From assembly GCF_002222055.1 (NCBI RefSeq), contig NZ_MUGS01000015.1, forward strand, positions 211,739-275,738: 64,000 nucleotides of DNA, written 5' to 3'. This DNA comes from Flavobacterium araucananum. Lineage in GTDB: Bacteria; Bacteroidota; Bacteroidia; Flavobacteriales; Flavobacteriaceae. This document shows, piece after piece, positions 51,246 to 59,217 of this stretch. Position numbers and translations under genes: made by a program. The number at the start of each line of letters is the position of its first letter. Position 1 is the first letter of the stretch. The notes below the pieces were generated by a model. That model was given only the letters and a program-made list of their open reading frames with translations, had not been told where the DNA came from and did no database searches.

Positions 51246-51302
51246 GCCACGAATTACACCAATTTGACTAATTAATTTGTGAAAATTGGTGTAATTCGTG
51301 GC
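51246..51302. repeat. Perfect 20-bp inverted repeat with GCCAC ends
   Basis: Left arm GCCACGAATTACACCAATTT (51246-51265) and right arm AAATTGGTGTAATTCGTGGC (51283-51302) are exact complements around a 17-nt loop. It sits between two minus-strand genes, 7 bp before the DUF1599 stop codon's outer edge and 28 bp above the BT_3928-type start, so it would also form a strong hairpin in a shared transcript. Relatives lie at 8295, 9923 and 54474. Confidence 0.8.
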
Positions 51303-51308
51303 GGAATA

Positions 51309-51848
51309 TTATTTTAATGGATTTAGGATGAGTGCAAAAACCGAATAATTGATCATATCCTGATAATTGGCATCAATGCCTTCAGAAACTAAAGTTTTGC
51401 CTTTATTATCTTCAATTTGTTTTACGCGAAGTAATTTTTGCAAGATTAAATCAGTCAATGAACTTACACGCATATCGCGCCAAGCCTCGCCATAATCATG
51501 GTTTTTAGCTTCCATTAACTCCTTTGTCAATTTAATTTTGGCATCATATAGTTCAGTTGCTTTTTCAAGATCCAAATCAGGCTGATCAACAACACCTAGT
51601 TCTAATTGTATTAAAGCCATAATCGAATAATTGATAATTGCGATGAATTCTCCTTTTTCATCTTCGTCAACTTTACGAACTTCATTTTCTTGCAAGCTTC
51701 TGATTCTTTGCGCTTTTATAAAAATTTGATCCGTTAGTGAAGGCAGTCTCAAAATACGCCATGCACTACCATAATCTTTCATTTTATTTATAAATAAAGT
51801 ACGGCAAACCGTAATTACATTATCATATTCAAGGGAAGTATTCTTCAT
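51309..51848 (-). CDS. DUF1599 protein with internal duplication
   Basis: 179 residues. Two related halves are visible: DYGSAWRILRLPSLTDQIFI in the first and DYGEAWRDMRVSSLTDLILQ in the second, each followed by a basic helix (KAQRIRSLQ, KLLRVKQIED) and ending near INYSIMALIQL / INYSVFALIL. This is the DUF1599 arrangement. The biochemical role is not established to my knowledge. It is divergent from folP and upstream of the BT_3928-type gene, a conserved Bacteroidota neighbourhood. A good -7 box lies upstream. Confidence 0.88.
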   Translation of the reverse strand: MKNTSLEYDNVITVCRTLFINKMKDYGSAWRILRLPSLTDQIFIKAQRIRSLQENEVRKVDEDEKGEFIAIINYSIMALIQLELGVVDQPDLDLEKATELYDAKIKLTKELMEAKNHDYGEAWRDMRVSSLTDLILQKLLRVKQIEDNKGKTLVSEGIDANYQDMINYSVFALILNPLK

Positions 51849-51877
51849 TTATTGCTGTATATTTGCTAAAATTTCCT

Positions 51878-51885
51878 CAAAAATA
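51878..51885 (-). promoter_or_regulatory. -7 box of the DUF1599 promoter
   Basis: TATTTTTG on the minus strand, a perfect TAnnTTTG match about 29 nt before the ATG at 51848. Confidence 0.55.
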
Positions 51886-51958
51886 AGGATAAAATTAACG
51901 AGTTTACGAAAAAAGTTTCTAGTTTGCTTCGCCAGTTCGGCTTTCAGCCTCGTGTCAG

Positions 51959-52051
51959 GTTTCAGGTTTAAGCAGATTGGTTAAGCTCAGTAACAGGAAA
52001 CAGGAAACAAAAAAACTTGAAACAAAATTCGTGAAACTTTAAACCTGAAAC
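51959..52051. repeat. Inverted GTTTCAGG repeat before folP
   Basis: GTTTCAGGTTTAA (51959-51971) and TTAAACCTGAAAC (52039-52051) are exact 13-bp complements; the interior has direct ACAGGAAAC repeats. It belongs with the TTTCAGG run after the helicase gene at 993-1014. It ends 20 bp before the folP ATG, and no -7 box was seen downstream of it. Confidence 0.55.
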
Positions 52052-52071
52052 AAATAAAAATTTCAAACAAA

Positions 52072-52896
52072 ATGTTAATTAACTGCAAAGGGCAACTTAT
52101 CGATTTGTCGATTCCTAAAGTAATGGGAATTTTGAATGTTACGCCAAACTCCTTTTTTGACGGAGGAAAATATAAAAAGGAAGAAGAAATTATCTTACAA
52201 GTAGATAAAATGCTGTCTCAGGGCGCTACATTTATAGATATAGGTGCTTACTCAAGTAAACCAAGTGCCGAATTTGTAACTGAACAAGAGGAGATTGATC
52301 GAATTGTCCCGGCAATAGAATTAATTTTAAAGCACTTTCCGTCGACTTTATTGTCGATAGATACTTTTAGGGCCAAAGTTGCAAAAGCAAGCATAGAAAG
52401 TGGTGCGGCACTTATAAATGATATTGCAGCGGGAGAATTAGACGATAAAATGTTTGATGTTGTGGCAGATTACAATGTTCCGTATATTATGATGCACATG
52501 CGTGGAAATCCGCAAACGATGCAAAGTCTGACCCAATATGATGATATTGTAAAAGAAATGCTTTTTTATTTTTCAGAAAAAGTAAAAAAAGCAAGAAGCC
52601 TGGGCATCAATGATTTGATCTTGGATCCCGGTTTTGGATTTGCTAAAACAACCGATCAGAATTATGAAGTTTTACAAAAAATGGAACTTTTTAATTTGTT
52701 AGAATTACCAATTCTGGCTGGTGTTTCCAGAAAATCGATGGTTTACAAAACGCTTAATAATACAGCACAGGAAGCCTTAAACGGTACAACGGTTCTTAAT
52801 ACGATTGCAGTAACAAAAGGGGCCAAAATATTGCGTGTTCATGATGTAAAAGAAGCTATGGAATGTATTACTTTGTTTGAGAAATTAAAAAATTAA
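52072..52896 (+). CDS. folP: Dihydropteroate synthase
   Basis: Joins p-aminobenzoate to 6-hydroxymethyl-7,8-dihydropterin pyrophosphate in folate synthesis; the target of sulfonamides. The 274-residue TIM barrel carries MGILNVTPNSFFDGGKY (residues 18-34), DIGAYSSKPSA, LINDIAAGE, YIMMHMRGNPQTMQ, LILDPGFGFAKT and AGVSRKSMVYK. In many Bacteroidota a diadenylate cyclase gene (cdaA) follows folP; here the next 400 bp are repeat elements instead, so that gene must lie elsewhere or be absent. Confidence 0.96.
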   Translation: MLINCKGQLIDLSIPKVMGILNVTPNSFFDGGKYKKEEEIILQVDKMLSQGATFIDIGAYSSKPSAEFVTEQEEIDRIVPAIELILKHFPSTLLSIDTFRAKVAKASIESGAALINDIAAGELDDKMFDVVADYNVPYIMMHMRGNPQTMQSLTQYDDIVKEMLFYFSEKVKKARSLGINDLILDPGFGFAKTTDQNYEVLQKMELFNLLELPILAGVSRKSMVYKTLNNTAQEALNGTTVLNTIAVTKGAKILRVHDVKEAMECITLFEKLKN

Positions 52897-52905
52897 ACGA
52901 CAGAT

Positions 52906-53010
52906 TTGTCATTCCGAACGAGAAATCTCCGTTGCTAAATCGACAAAGATTTACTTTTGTTTGTGTTCCGAAGCTTCGGGATTGCGAAGATTACTCGTTG
53001 GAAATGACAA
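52906..53010. repeat. TTGTCATT-ended long inverted repeat
   Basis: TTGTCATTCCGAACGAG (52906-52922) and CTCGTTGGAAATGACAA (52994-53010) are inverted arms with 15 of 17 matches. The interior holds further short palindromes such as CCGAAGCTTCGG. This is the first of three elements stacked between folP and the next gene. Confidence 0.6.
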
Positions 53011-53030
53011 GATTGTGGACATATTTCAAC

Positions 53031-53133
53031 ATAGCCCAAGGTTTCAACCTTGGGAGACATCGTGAAGGAAATTTGCTTACGGATATGTATTGCGGATTTG
53101 CATTGCGTTCCCAAGGTTGAAACCGTGGGCTAT
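53031..53133. repeat. REP-like inverted pair (BIME-like), copy 2
   Basis: ATAGCCCAAGGTTTCAACCT (continuing TGGG, to 53054) and CCCAAGGTTGAAACCGTGGG (continuing CTAT, 53110-53133) are mutually inverted, and each is itself a hairpin (CCCAAGGTT/AACCTTGGG and CCCAAGGTT/AACCGTGGG). It is the fuller counterpart of the pair at 6291-6375. The format of two inverted REP hairpins separated by about 55 nt matches bacterial interspersed mosaic elements. Confidence 0.65.
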
Positions 53134-53223
53134 GCTTTTAAAATAATGCTCTATATCTTTGTCAAAGTTTTAAACCAAGACTGTAAGGAACTTTAGTTTT
53201 ACACCAAATAACCACAATCATTT

Positions 53224-53254
53224 TCATTTCGATCCCGATTCAGGATCGGAATGA
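53224..53254. repeat. Short TCATT-ended palindrome
   Basis: TCATTTCGATCC (53224-53235) and GGATCGGAATGA (53243-53254) pair at 11 of 12 positions. Its ends resemble those of the element at 52906-53010, so it may be a shortened derivative. Confidence 0.5.
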
Positions 53255-53295
53255 CAAATTAGATGCTGGAAAAACAATAATAAACAATAATAAAC

Positions 53296-53919
53296 ATGAA
53301 ATACATCACTCTAATTTTAGCTTTCCTTCTTTTTTCATGCGGAAAAAAAGAAGATGTCCTATTGCCAAAAACAAATGTTTCTGTTGTGAAAGATGTTCAG
53401 GATCATTCACCAATTTACATCTTTTTTAAAACCGAAGGAAAAGATACTATTGCCGATGTAAATAGAAAAAACAGTATTATCTCGACCAATTGGATTTTTA
53501 ATATCGACAAGCGTTTACCTTTAAAACTGGTGATTCCGGAAGTTCTGAAATTACAGGAAAAAAAGCGAGCAGAAAAAGCCCATAAAAACGAAAAAGCCGA
53601 AAACTATTATTCTTATGCAGATTCTATTGGAAAAAATTTAGCTTTTTTACCTTTTACAAAAGTGTATTATAAAACAGAGAGACCTAAGTCAGAAGGATTG
53701 GTTATATTTTTTAAGAAGAATCAAACAGTTGAAGTAAACAAACAAATGCTTAAAAAAGAAGAACTATTAAATTATATTGCAAGTCTTGATTTTGCAGTTA
53801 AACCTAAAGTGCAATTTTGTTTTGATAAAAACATGATTTTTGATGTTTATATTCAGGATAGGATTTTAGTTCAAAAATTAGAATCATTTGCTGGAGTTAC
53901 CGAAGAGTATATCTTTTAA
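53296..53919 (+). CDS. Lipoprotein of unknown function
   Basis: 207 residues, with signal peptide and lipobox (AFLLFSC, C15) followed by GKKEDVL, whose charged residues directly after the cysteine resemble surface-export signals. The body contains DHSPIYIFFKTEGKDTIADV and a charged helix EVLKLQEKKRAEKAHKNEKAE near residues 75-105. No family is recognised. It converges on rlmH with only 33 bp between stops and no visible terminator. Confidence 0.65.
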   Translation: MKYITLILAFLLFSCGKKEDVLLPKTNVSVVKDVQDHSPIYIFFKTEGKDTIADVNRKNSIISTNWIFNIDKRLPLKLVIPEVLKLQEKKRAEKAHKNEKAENYYSYADSIGKNLAFLPFTKVYYKTERPKSEGLVIFFKKNQTVEVNKQMLKKEELLNYIASLDFAVKPKVQFCFDKNMIFDVYIQDRILVQKLESFAGVTEEYIF

Positions 53920-53952
53920 ACTGAATACTAAAAACTGCGACAGAATACTTTT

Positions 53953-54426
53953 TTACTGATGATGATACGGTTCGTTTCTTAAAATAGTAAACCCGCGATA
54001 CAATTGTTCGATAAAAAACAAACGCACCATCTGATGAGAAAATGTCATTAGCGAAAGCGAAATTTTTCCTTGTGCTTTGTTGTAAACGGTATCAGAGAAT
54101 CCGTAGGGTCCGCCAATTACAAAAACCAGCGTTTTGATTCCGGAATTCATTTTCTTCTGTAATTCTTCAGAAAAACTAACGCTTGAAAAGTTTTTTCCGT
54201 TTTCGTCCAATAAAATCAACTGATCTGTAGGCGTTAATTTGGACAAAATCAACTCGCCCTCTTTTTCTTTTTGCTGGCTTTCAGATAAATTCTTTACGTT
54301 TTTGATATCCGGAATAATCTCCAGATCAAATTTGATATAAAAAGACAAACGTTTGGTATAATCGTCAATCAAAGTTTGAAGCGATTTGTTATCTGTTTTG
54401 CCTATTGCGATAAGTTTGATATTCAT
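53953..54426 (-). CDS. rlmH: 23S rRNA (pseudouridine1915-N3)-methyltransferase
   Basis: A SPOUT-class methyltransferase that modifies pseudouridine 1915 in helix 69 of 23S rRNA, a position made by RluD-type enzymes, one of which is encoded at 5131. The 157-residue length is standard. LLDENGKNFSS, the knot loop FVIGGPYGFSD and the C-terminal signature LYRGFTILRNEPYHHQ are intact. Confidence 0.96.
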   Translation of the reverse strand: MNIKLIAIGKTDNKSLQTLIDDYTKRLSFYIKFDLEIIPDIKNVKNLSESQQKEKEGELILSKLTPTDQLILLDENGKNFSSVSFSEELQKKMNSGIKTLVFVIGGPYGFSDTVYNKAQGKISLSLMTFSHQMVRLFFIEQLYRGFTILRNEPYHHQ

Positions 54427-54473
54427 TGGTTAGTTTTTTTGCCACAAATTGCACGAATTTGCACTAATTATTT

Positions 54474-54560
54474 TTTTGCCACAGATTAAAAGGATTAAAA
54501 GGATTTTTTTTAGTTTGTTTTTAAATTAATCTGTGAAAATCTTTCTAATCTGTGGCAAAA
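54474..54560. repeat. GCCAC-ended inverted repeat upstream of rlmH
   Basis: TTTTGCCACAGATTA (54474-54488) and TAATCTGTGGCAAAA (54546-54560) are exact 15-bp complements. The interior contains GGATTAAAAGGATT words. A partial GCCACAAATTGCACGAATTT copy sits just before it at 54441. Confidence 0.75.
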
Positions 54561-54567
54561 TAAATCT

Positions 54568-54870
54568 CTATTTGTTATTGATGAAAACAGTTTCAAAATG
54601 TTCTACAACAGGAAACGGTTCGTAATAATGATGCAGCATTTTTTTCCATTCCAGATAAGCTTCAGAAGTTCTGAAACCTACGGTATGATCTTCAAGGGTA
54701 TTCCATTCTACCAATAAAAGATACTTGTTTTCGACTTCAAGACATTTCTCTAAACGATGTGCTAAATAACCCTCAATTGACGAAATATATAGACTTGCTT
54801 TTGCAAAATCAGCTTCAAATTGAGTTGCTAAATTTGGTTTTACGTAAAGAAAAGCGGCTTCTAAAATCAT
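54568..54870 (-). CDS. Antibiotic-biosynthesis-monooxygenase (ABM) fold protein
   Basis: A 100-residue ferredoxin-like dimeric alpha/beta-barrel domain of the ABM family (VKPNLATQFEADFAKASLYI, YLAHRLEKCLEVENKYLLLVEW, HHYYEPFPVVEHFE). Members act as small monooxygenases on quinones or haem, or as stress proteins. The substrate is unknown. It is a single gene between repeat elements and is not linked to an antibiotic cluster. Confidence 0.8.
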   Translation of the reverse strand: MILEAAFLYVKPNLATQFEADFAKASLYISSIEGYLAHRLEKCLEVENKYLLLVEWNTLEDHTVGFRTSEAYLEWKKMLHHYYEPFPVVEHFETVFINNK

Positions 54871-54900
54871 ATAAAGTATTGATTTTTTATCTGGGTGATC

Positions 54901-54942
54901 TGCTAAATCTGCGTGAGATAATTTTTTCTCGCAGATTTAGCA
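54901..54942. repeat. Perfect 13-bp inverted repeat
   Basis: TGCTAAATCTGCG (54901-54913) and CGCAGATTTAGCA (54930-54942) pair exactly, extended by GAGA/TCTC-type bases inside. AATCTGTGGC, AATCTG and AATCTGCGTG words continue to 55020, so the whole 170-bp gap between the ABM gene and the deaminase gene is repeat-derived. Confidence 0.65.
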
Positions 54943-55044
54943 TATTAGGCAGATTTTATTTTAAGTATTCAGAAATAAAAAATCTGTGGCAATCCGCTTT
55001 AATCTGTTTAAATCTGCGTGCAGCCTTCGCAACGATTAAACATT

Positions 55045-56463
55045 TTAGTTCTTCGAAAATTTATCTTCAAAAGTTTTAAATCTTGCATCCAAATCTTTTA
55101 CTAATTGTTTCTTTACCGCCGCATCCTGAATAAAACTATAATTGATGCTGTTGTAAACGTATTTTTTTAGGATAGCATACGAAACATCAGGATATCTTTT
55201 TGCCAATAAAACATATTGTTCCGTCATATTGGTTCTTAAAATTCCTGCATCATCAGTACTAATTACGATTGGCACATTAAATTCTTTATAAAGTGTAAAC
55301 GGATGTCTGTTTTCTTTTACTTTCAGAATAAATTCATTGCTGGTTAGATTAATCTCAATCGGAATATTGTTTTTTGCCATATAGCGCAATAAATCGTATG
55401 AATTTGCTTCGTAAGCAATATCTACTCCGTGGCCAATTCTGTTGGCTCCGGCAACATAAATAGCATCGTTTATATGCCAGGTTAATTCTTCCGGCTGTAC
55501 CAATCCTAAAGTCAATTCGCCTGCGTGAAGCGTATATTTTACATCCGGAAATTTCGAATGGCAATATTTAAACATGACCATGTGTAACCAATAATCTTTC
55601 ATCGAATTTTCTCCATGTTCCGGAGAAACGATGTTTACGCCTGCCACTAATTTACTGTCGTTTGCAGAGATAAAAGCAATGCTTAAGTTTTTGAATAAAT
55701 CAACGGGATCCATAAAACGAAGCACAAAATTTTGATAGCGCATCGTAAAACGGTCATCATCAATTTTTAAATCTTTATGCAATTTGGCTATAAAATTGTT
55801 ATTGAATTCTACAGCATATTTTTTAGCCTCTTTTTGTTGAATTGCTTTATACAATTCGTCCAAAAGTTTCAGAACTGCTTTTTCGTCTTTTTGAGCAGCT
55901 GCCTGACGCAATTTGGAGTTAAAATCTGTTAAATCAGAAACATTCATATCACACGGAATTGTCGATAATTGTGTTTCTATATAACTCACATTTTCAGCAA
56001 GTGCGCGTTTTTTTAGTTCAAGCATACCTTCGGCAAAATGACCTTTGATAGTAGATTCGAATTTTTGAAAAGAGTCAAAAAATAAATCGTCAGAAGGTAC
56101 AGAAACACCATTGTAATCTTTGGCAGACCAGGTTTGCATGACTTGTTGTTCGTAAAACGAAAGTTTTCCATCGTTTTTAAGAGACGAAAAAGTTTGCCAG
56201 TTTCCTTTTGAAGGTTTTGTTTTTGATACTTCCATCGTTTCCAGATTCAAATAAAAATCCTCTGCAATGGCTCTTTCCAAAAGAGGTTCTGCATAAACTG
56301 ACCCTGAAAAATGATGGTGTAAATCTCCGCCCTTAGGCATTTGTTGAAAAAAAGCTGTTAAGAGAGCTTCGTTATTTCTAATTTTTTCTAAATAATTTTC
56401 AGCTGTTTGAGAAAAGCCGATTTGTGCTATGAAAAAACAGAAAAGTGTAATTATCCTCGTCAT
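55045..56463 (-). CDS. Secreted adenosine deaminase (ADGF/CECR1-like)
   Basis: 472 residues with signal peptide MTRIITLFCFFIAQIGFSQ, so the enzyme acts outside the cytoplasm. The amidohydrolase barrel contains the Zn site GGDLHHHFSGS, the catalytic Glu in TLHAGELT, the His in NRIGHGVDI and the Asp pair in ISTDDAGILRT. Export and a long N-terminal extension resemble the ADGF/CECR1 group rather than cytoplasmic Add. It may release inosine from external adenosine to support purine scavenging. Confidence 0.88.
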   Translation of the reverse strand: MTRIITLFCFFIAQIGFSQTAENYLEKIRNNEALLTAFFQQMPKGGDLHHHFSGSVYAEPLLERAIAEDFYLNLETMEVSKTKPSKGNWQTFSSLKNDGKLSFYEQQVMQTWSAKDYNGVSVPSDDLFFDSFQKFESTIKGHFAEGMLELKKRALAENVSYIETQLSTIPCDMNVSDLTDFNSKLRQAAAQKDEKAVLKLLDELYKAIQQKEAKKYAVEFNNNFIAKLHKDLKIDDDRFTMRYQNFVLRFMDPVDLFKNLSIAFISANDSKLVAGVNIVSPEHGENSMKDYWLHMVMFKYCHSKFPDVKYTLHAGELTLGLVQPEELTWHINDAIYVAGANRIGHGVDIAYEANSYDLLRYMAKNNIPIEINLTSNEFILKVKENRHPFTLYKEFNVPIVISTDDAGILRTNMTEQYVLLAKRYPDVSYAILKKYVYNSINYSFIQDAAVKKQLVKDLDARFKTFEDKFSKN

Positions 56464-56625
56464 ACTCTAAGTTTAAATTACATGCAAATGTACAAGTTTT
56501 AGAGGAGATTTTAAAATTATTGTTTAATTAAGGTTCAAAGGTTCAAAGTTAAAAAGTTAAAAAGGAGCAAAGGTTCAAAGGGACAAAGTTGCAAAGTTTA
56601 TGAGAATTGTTTGTATCTCTCATTA

Positions 56626-56657
56626 AAATAAAAAAGACGCACTGCTGTGCGTCTCTA
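56626..56657 (-). terminator. Terminator after the pirin-osmC-GNAT operon
   Basis: AGACGCAC and GTGCGTCT pair exactly around TGCT. Read on the minus strand the stem is followed by a T run, 34 bp beyond the GNAT stop. Degenerate GGTTCAAAG repeats fill the rest of the gap (56525-56600). Confidence 0.75.
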
Positions 56658-56690
56658 TATAAAACCTCTGAACCTTTTTAACTTTGAGCC

Positions 56691-56975
56691 TCAAGAAAAA
56701 AGTACATCCCGGATATCCTCCGTTTTGTCAAAAACGCTTTTTGCAAAAGGGCAAAGTGGTATAATTTTTACATTATTAGTTCTGGCATATTCTACAGCAG
56801 CTAAAACTAGTTTTTTACCCACACCTTTTCCGTTAAAACCTTCATTTACTTCAGTATGGTCTATGATAAATTTAGAATCTCCAGCCCAGGTATACGTCAT
56901 TAAGCCAGCTTGTTTTTCGTCTTCTAAAGCTTCAAAATAGCCTTTTCTGGTATCGTTTATTTGTGTAATATCCAT
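56691..56975 (-). CDS. Small GNAT-family N-acetyltransferase (YidJ-like)
   Basis: 94 residues, the short single-domain form of GNAT proteins. The opening TRKGYFEALEDEKQAGLMTY and FIIDHTEVNEGFNGKGVGKK, with the acetyl-CoA loop GKGVGKK, are diagnostic, and CPFAKSVFDK closes the core. The acetyl acceptor is unknown. It starts 6 bp after osmC, the third gene of a minus-strand operon with pirin and osmC. Confidence 0.85.
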   Translation of the reverse strand: MDITQINDTRKGYFEALEDEKQAGLMTYTWAGDSKFIIDHTEVNEGFNGKGVGKKLVLAAVEYARTNNVKIIPLCPFAKSVFDKTEDIRDVLFS

Positions 56976-56981
56976 GGTAAA

Positions 56982-57377
56982 TTATATTAATGTTGTTTTA
57001 ATTTCGATAGAATGGGTTAATACTTTGTGTATGGGGCAACTGTTGGCAATGGTTTCTAACCGTTGTCTCTGAGTATCGTCTATTTCGCCAATGACTTCAA
57101 TTTTTCTTGTAAATAATGATACATTTCGATCAGAATCTCTTTCAAAATCAATTTTGACATTTATTTCCTCCACATTCCACTGTTTGCGATTGATGTACAT
57201 TCGTAACGTAATTACTGTGCAGGAAGCTAATGACGCGGCCAAAAGTTCGGTTGGATTCAGTCCTAAATTTTTACCACCAATTTCCTGAGGTTCATCGGCG
57301 ATTAGGATATTTCCGCTTGCTGATTTTATTTCCGTTCGATACAAACGTGTATCAATTTGTGCTGCTATAGTATCCAT
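56982..57377 (-). CDS. OsmC-family peroxiredoxin-like protein
   Basis: 131 residues. The two cysteines that reduce organic hydroperoxides in Ohr/OsmC proteins are visible in LLAASLASCTVITLRMY and SCPIHKVL. The GKNLGLNPTELL segment is conserved. This form resembles the YhfA-like branch. It lies 3 bp after the pirin gene on the same strand, consistent with an oxidative-stress operon. Confidence 0.87.
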   Translation of the reverse strand: MDTIAAQIDTRLYRTEIKSASGNILIADEPQEIGGKNLGLNPTELLAASLASCTVITLRMYINRKQWNVEEINVKIDFERDSDRNVSLFTRKIEVIGEIDDTQRQRLETIANSCPIHKVLTHSIEIKTTLI

Positions 57378-57380
57378 ATA

Positions 57381-58262
57381 TTATTTAATTCTAGGTTCAG
57401 GTAATGGTACAAATTCAGTTTCGCCCGGAACTTTCGGGAAAGTTTGTTCAGTCCAGTCTTTTTTGGCTTTTTCGATTAAGTTTTTGTCTGAAGAAACAAA
57501 ATTCCAAAAGATAAAATGTTCTTCAGGAAAAGGCGTTCCTCCAAAGATATAAACCGTAGAGTTTTCGGCCAATTCAAACTCGCACAAAGTACTATCGTTC
57601 GTAATCAAAATTTGTTTAGGCTCATAAATGTGTTCACCGCTTTTGATACTTCCTTCAAGAATATACAAACCACTTTCGCCAAATAAATGACTTCCGATAT
57701 TTATTTTTTTAGCTTCGGTACTTTTAATTTCAATAAAATATAGCGGACTATAAACGGGAACGGGTGATTTTTTGCCAAAAGCTTCTCCGGCAATCAATTT
57801 GTATGAAACACCATCTTCTTGCCAAGCCGGAATATCATCTGCTTCTACGTGCGTAAAGTTAGGGTCCATTTGTTCCAACTCTTTTGGCAATGCTACCCAA
57901 ATCTGCAATCCGTGAAGCATTTTATCCGAATGTCTTAAATATTCTGGTGTTCTTTCAGAGTGTACAATTCCTTTTCCGGCTGTCATCCAGTTTACTGCTC
58001 CGGGTTTTATCTCTAATTCTGTTCCTAAACTATCGCGGTGCATAATGCTTCCTTCAAACAAAAAAGTCAAAGTCGAAAGTCCGATATGCGGATGCGGCGG
58101 AACATCCATATTTTGATATTCATTTAAATGTGCAGGTCCCATGTGATCTATGAAAACAAAAGGTCCAACAGCTCTTTTTTCGCGGAAAGGCAATAACCTG
58201 CCCACCATAAAATTTCCAATATTGGCAGCACGTTCTTCGATTATTAAACTGATATTTGACAT
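57381..58262 (-). CDS. Pirin family protein
   Basis: 293 residues from MSNISLIIEERAANIG; an upstream in-frame ATG is less convincing. It is a bicupin with PFVFIDHMGPAHL, the metal-binding histidines in DVPPHPHIGLSTLTFLFEGS and a His-Ser pair in GIVHSERTPE. Bacterial pirins include quercetin 2,3-dioxygenases and redox regulators; the role here is unknown, but its place ahead of osmC suggests stress protection. It is the first gene of the operon. Confidence 0.9.
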   Translation of the reverse strand: MSNISLIIEERAANIGNFMVGRLLPFREKRAVGPFVFIDHMGPAHLNEYQNMDVPPHPHIGLSTLTFLFEGSIMHRDSLGTELEIKPGAVNWMTAGKGIVHSERTPEYLRHSDKMLHGLQIWVALPKELEQMDPNFTHVEADDIPAWQEDGVSYKLIAGEAFGKKSPVPVYSPLYFIEIKSTEAKKINIGSHLFGESGLYILEGSIKSGEHIYEPKQILITNDSTLCEFELAENSTVYIFGGTPFPEEHFIFWNFVSSDKNLIEKAKKDWTEQTFPKVPGETEFVPLPEPRIK

Positions 58263-58415
58263 GATTCGTTTGTTTTGATTTGAAAACAAAATTACAGTTG
58301 CTATAGAAATCTGTAACTTAATTTAGATTAAGAAAAGTTGTTTTTTTGTTACCGTGTTATAAAAATAAGAAAAATCACCGGCTCAATTTTCATGGCATTG
58401 ATTTAATTCCTTTTA

Positions 58416-59171
58416 TTAGCAACAATCCCAGTTAAAATAAGCCTTTTCGAAGTTTTTATTGATTAAATCCTCTTTGTTTATAAAAAAGTTGGCAACACCA
58501 CTATCTCCAAACATGATTTCGTCATCAGTATCAATTTGAAGAAGTAAAATATCATTTTTTGATTTTTCGTCATATTCTCTTGGATCAGATTGGGTAAAAT
58601 AAGCATAACCTCCAATTTTGTGCCCCTCTTTGGCAAAGAATTTTTCAAGTTCCTTTTTTTGTTTTTTATCTAATTTTTCTTCAAATTCATAATATTCTAA
58701 ACCATTAAAAGTAAAATCAAAGCGAAAATCCTGCGAGCCGCCATATTCTTCCTCTATTGAAAAAGCCAGACTATGTTCGCAATAAACAGGAGAGTCTTCG
58801 TATAATTCTTCGGTTAAAAAATCAAAATTAGTTTCATGATTTTCTATTTCGGTATGATACAGTATTTTATATTCCTCCATATTATACCATTCATCTCCTG
58901 AAATATAAAATTGCAAGATGCCTTTATCCGGATAATTTTCTAATGGCGGAATTTCCGAAAAATTAAGCTGAGCCAATAAAATCATTGGTTTTCCTGCGGT
59001 GTCTTTTGGATATTCTGCACCAATTGGCAGGTATGGTTTTCCTAAAAATTTACTTTCAGTAAAACTTAAAATAGTTTTTGGTTTTAAGGGTTTAGCATCG
59101 ATTTTAATGAAATCTAATTTGTATTTTAAGAGATCATTTTCAAATTCTTTTAAATAGTCAGGAAATATCAT
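58416..59171 (-). CDS. DUF1963 (YwqG-like) protein
   Basis: 251 residues. FTESKFLGKPYLPIGAEYPK, PMILLAQLNFSEIPPLENYP and GILQFYISGDEWYNMEEYKI are the conserved blocks of the YwqG/DUF1963 family, as is GGYAYFTQSDPR. The family often accompanies polymorphic-toxin or contact-dependent systems in other bacteria, but none is nearby. No catalytic residues can be assigned. It lies 46 bp after the AlkC-type gene on the same strand. Confidence 0.85.
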   Translation of the reverse strand: MIFPDYLKEFENDLLKYKLDFIKIDAKPLKPKTILSFTESKFLGKPYLPIGAEYPKDTAGKPMILLAQLNFSEIPPLENYPDKGILQFYISGDEWYNMEEYKILYHTEIENHETNFDFLTEELYEDSPVYCEHSLAFSIEEEYGGSQDFRFDFTFNGLEYYEFEEKLDKKQKKELEKFFAKEGHKIGGYAYFTQSDPREYDEKSKNDILLLQIDTDDEIMFGDSGVANFFINKEDLINKNFEKAYFNWDCC

Positions 59172-59217
59172 TTCGTGGTTTTTAGGTTATATATGTTTTT
59201 TTATGTTTCGTAAATTA

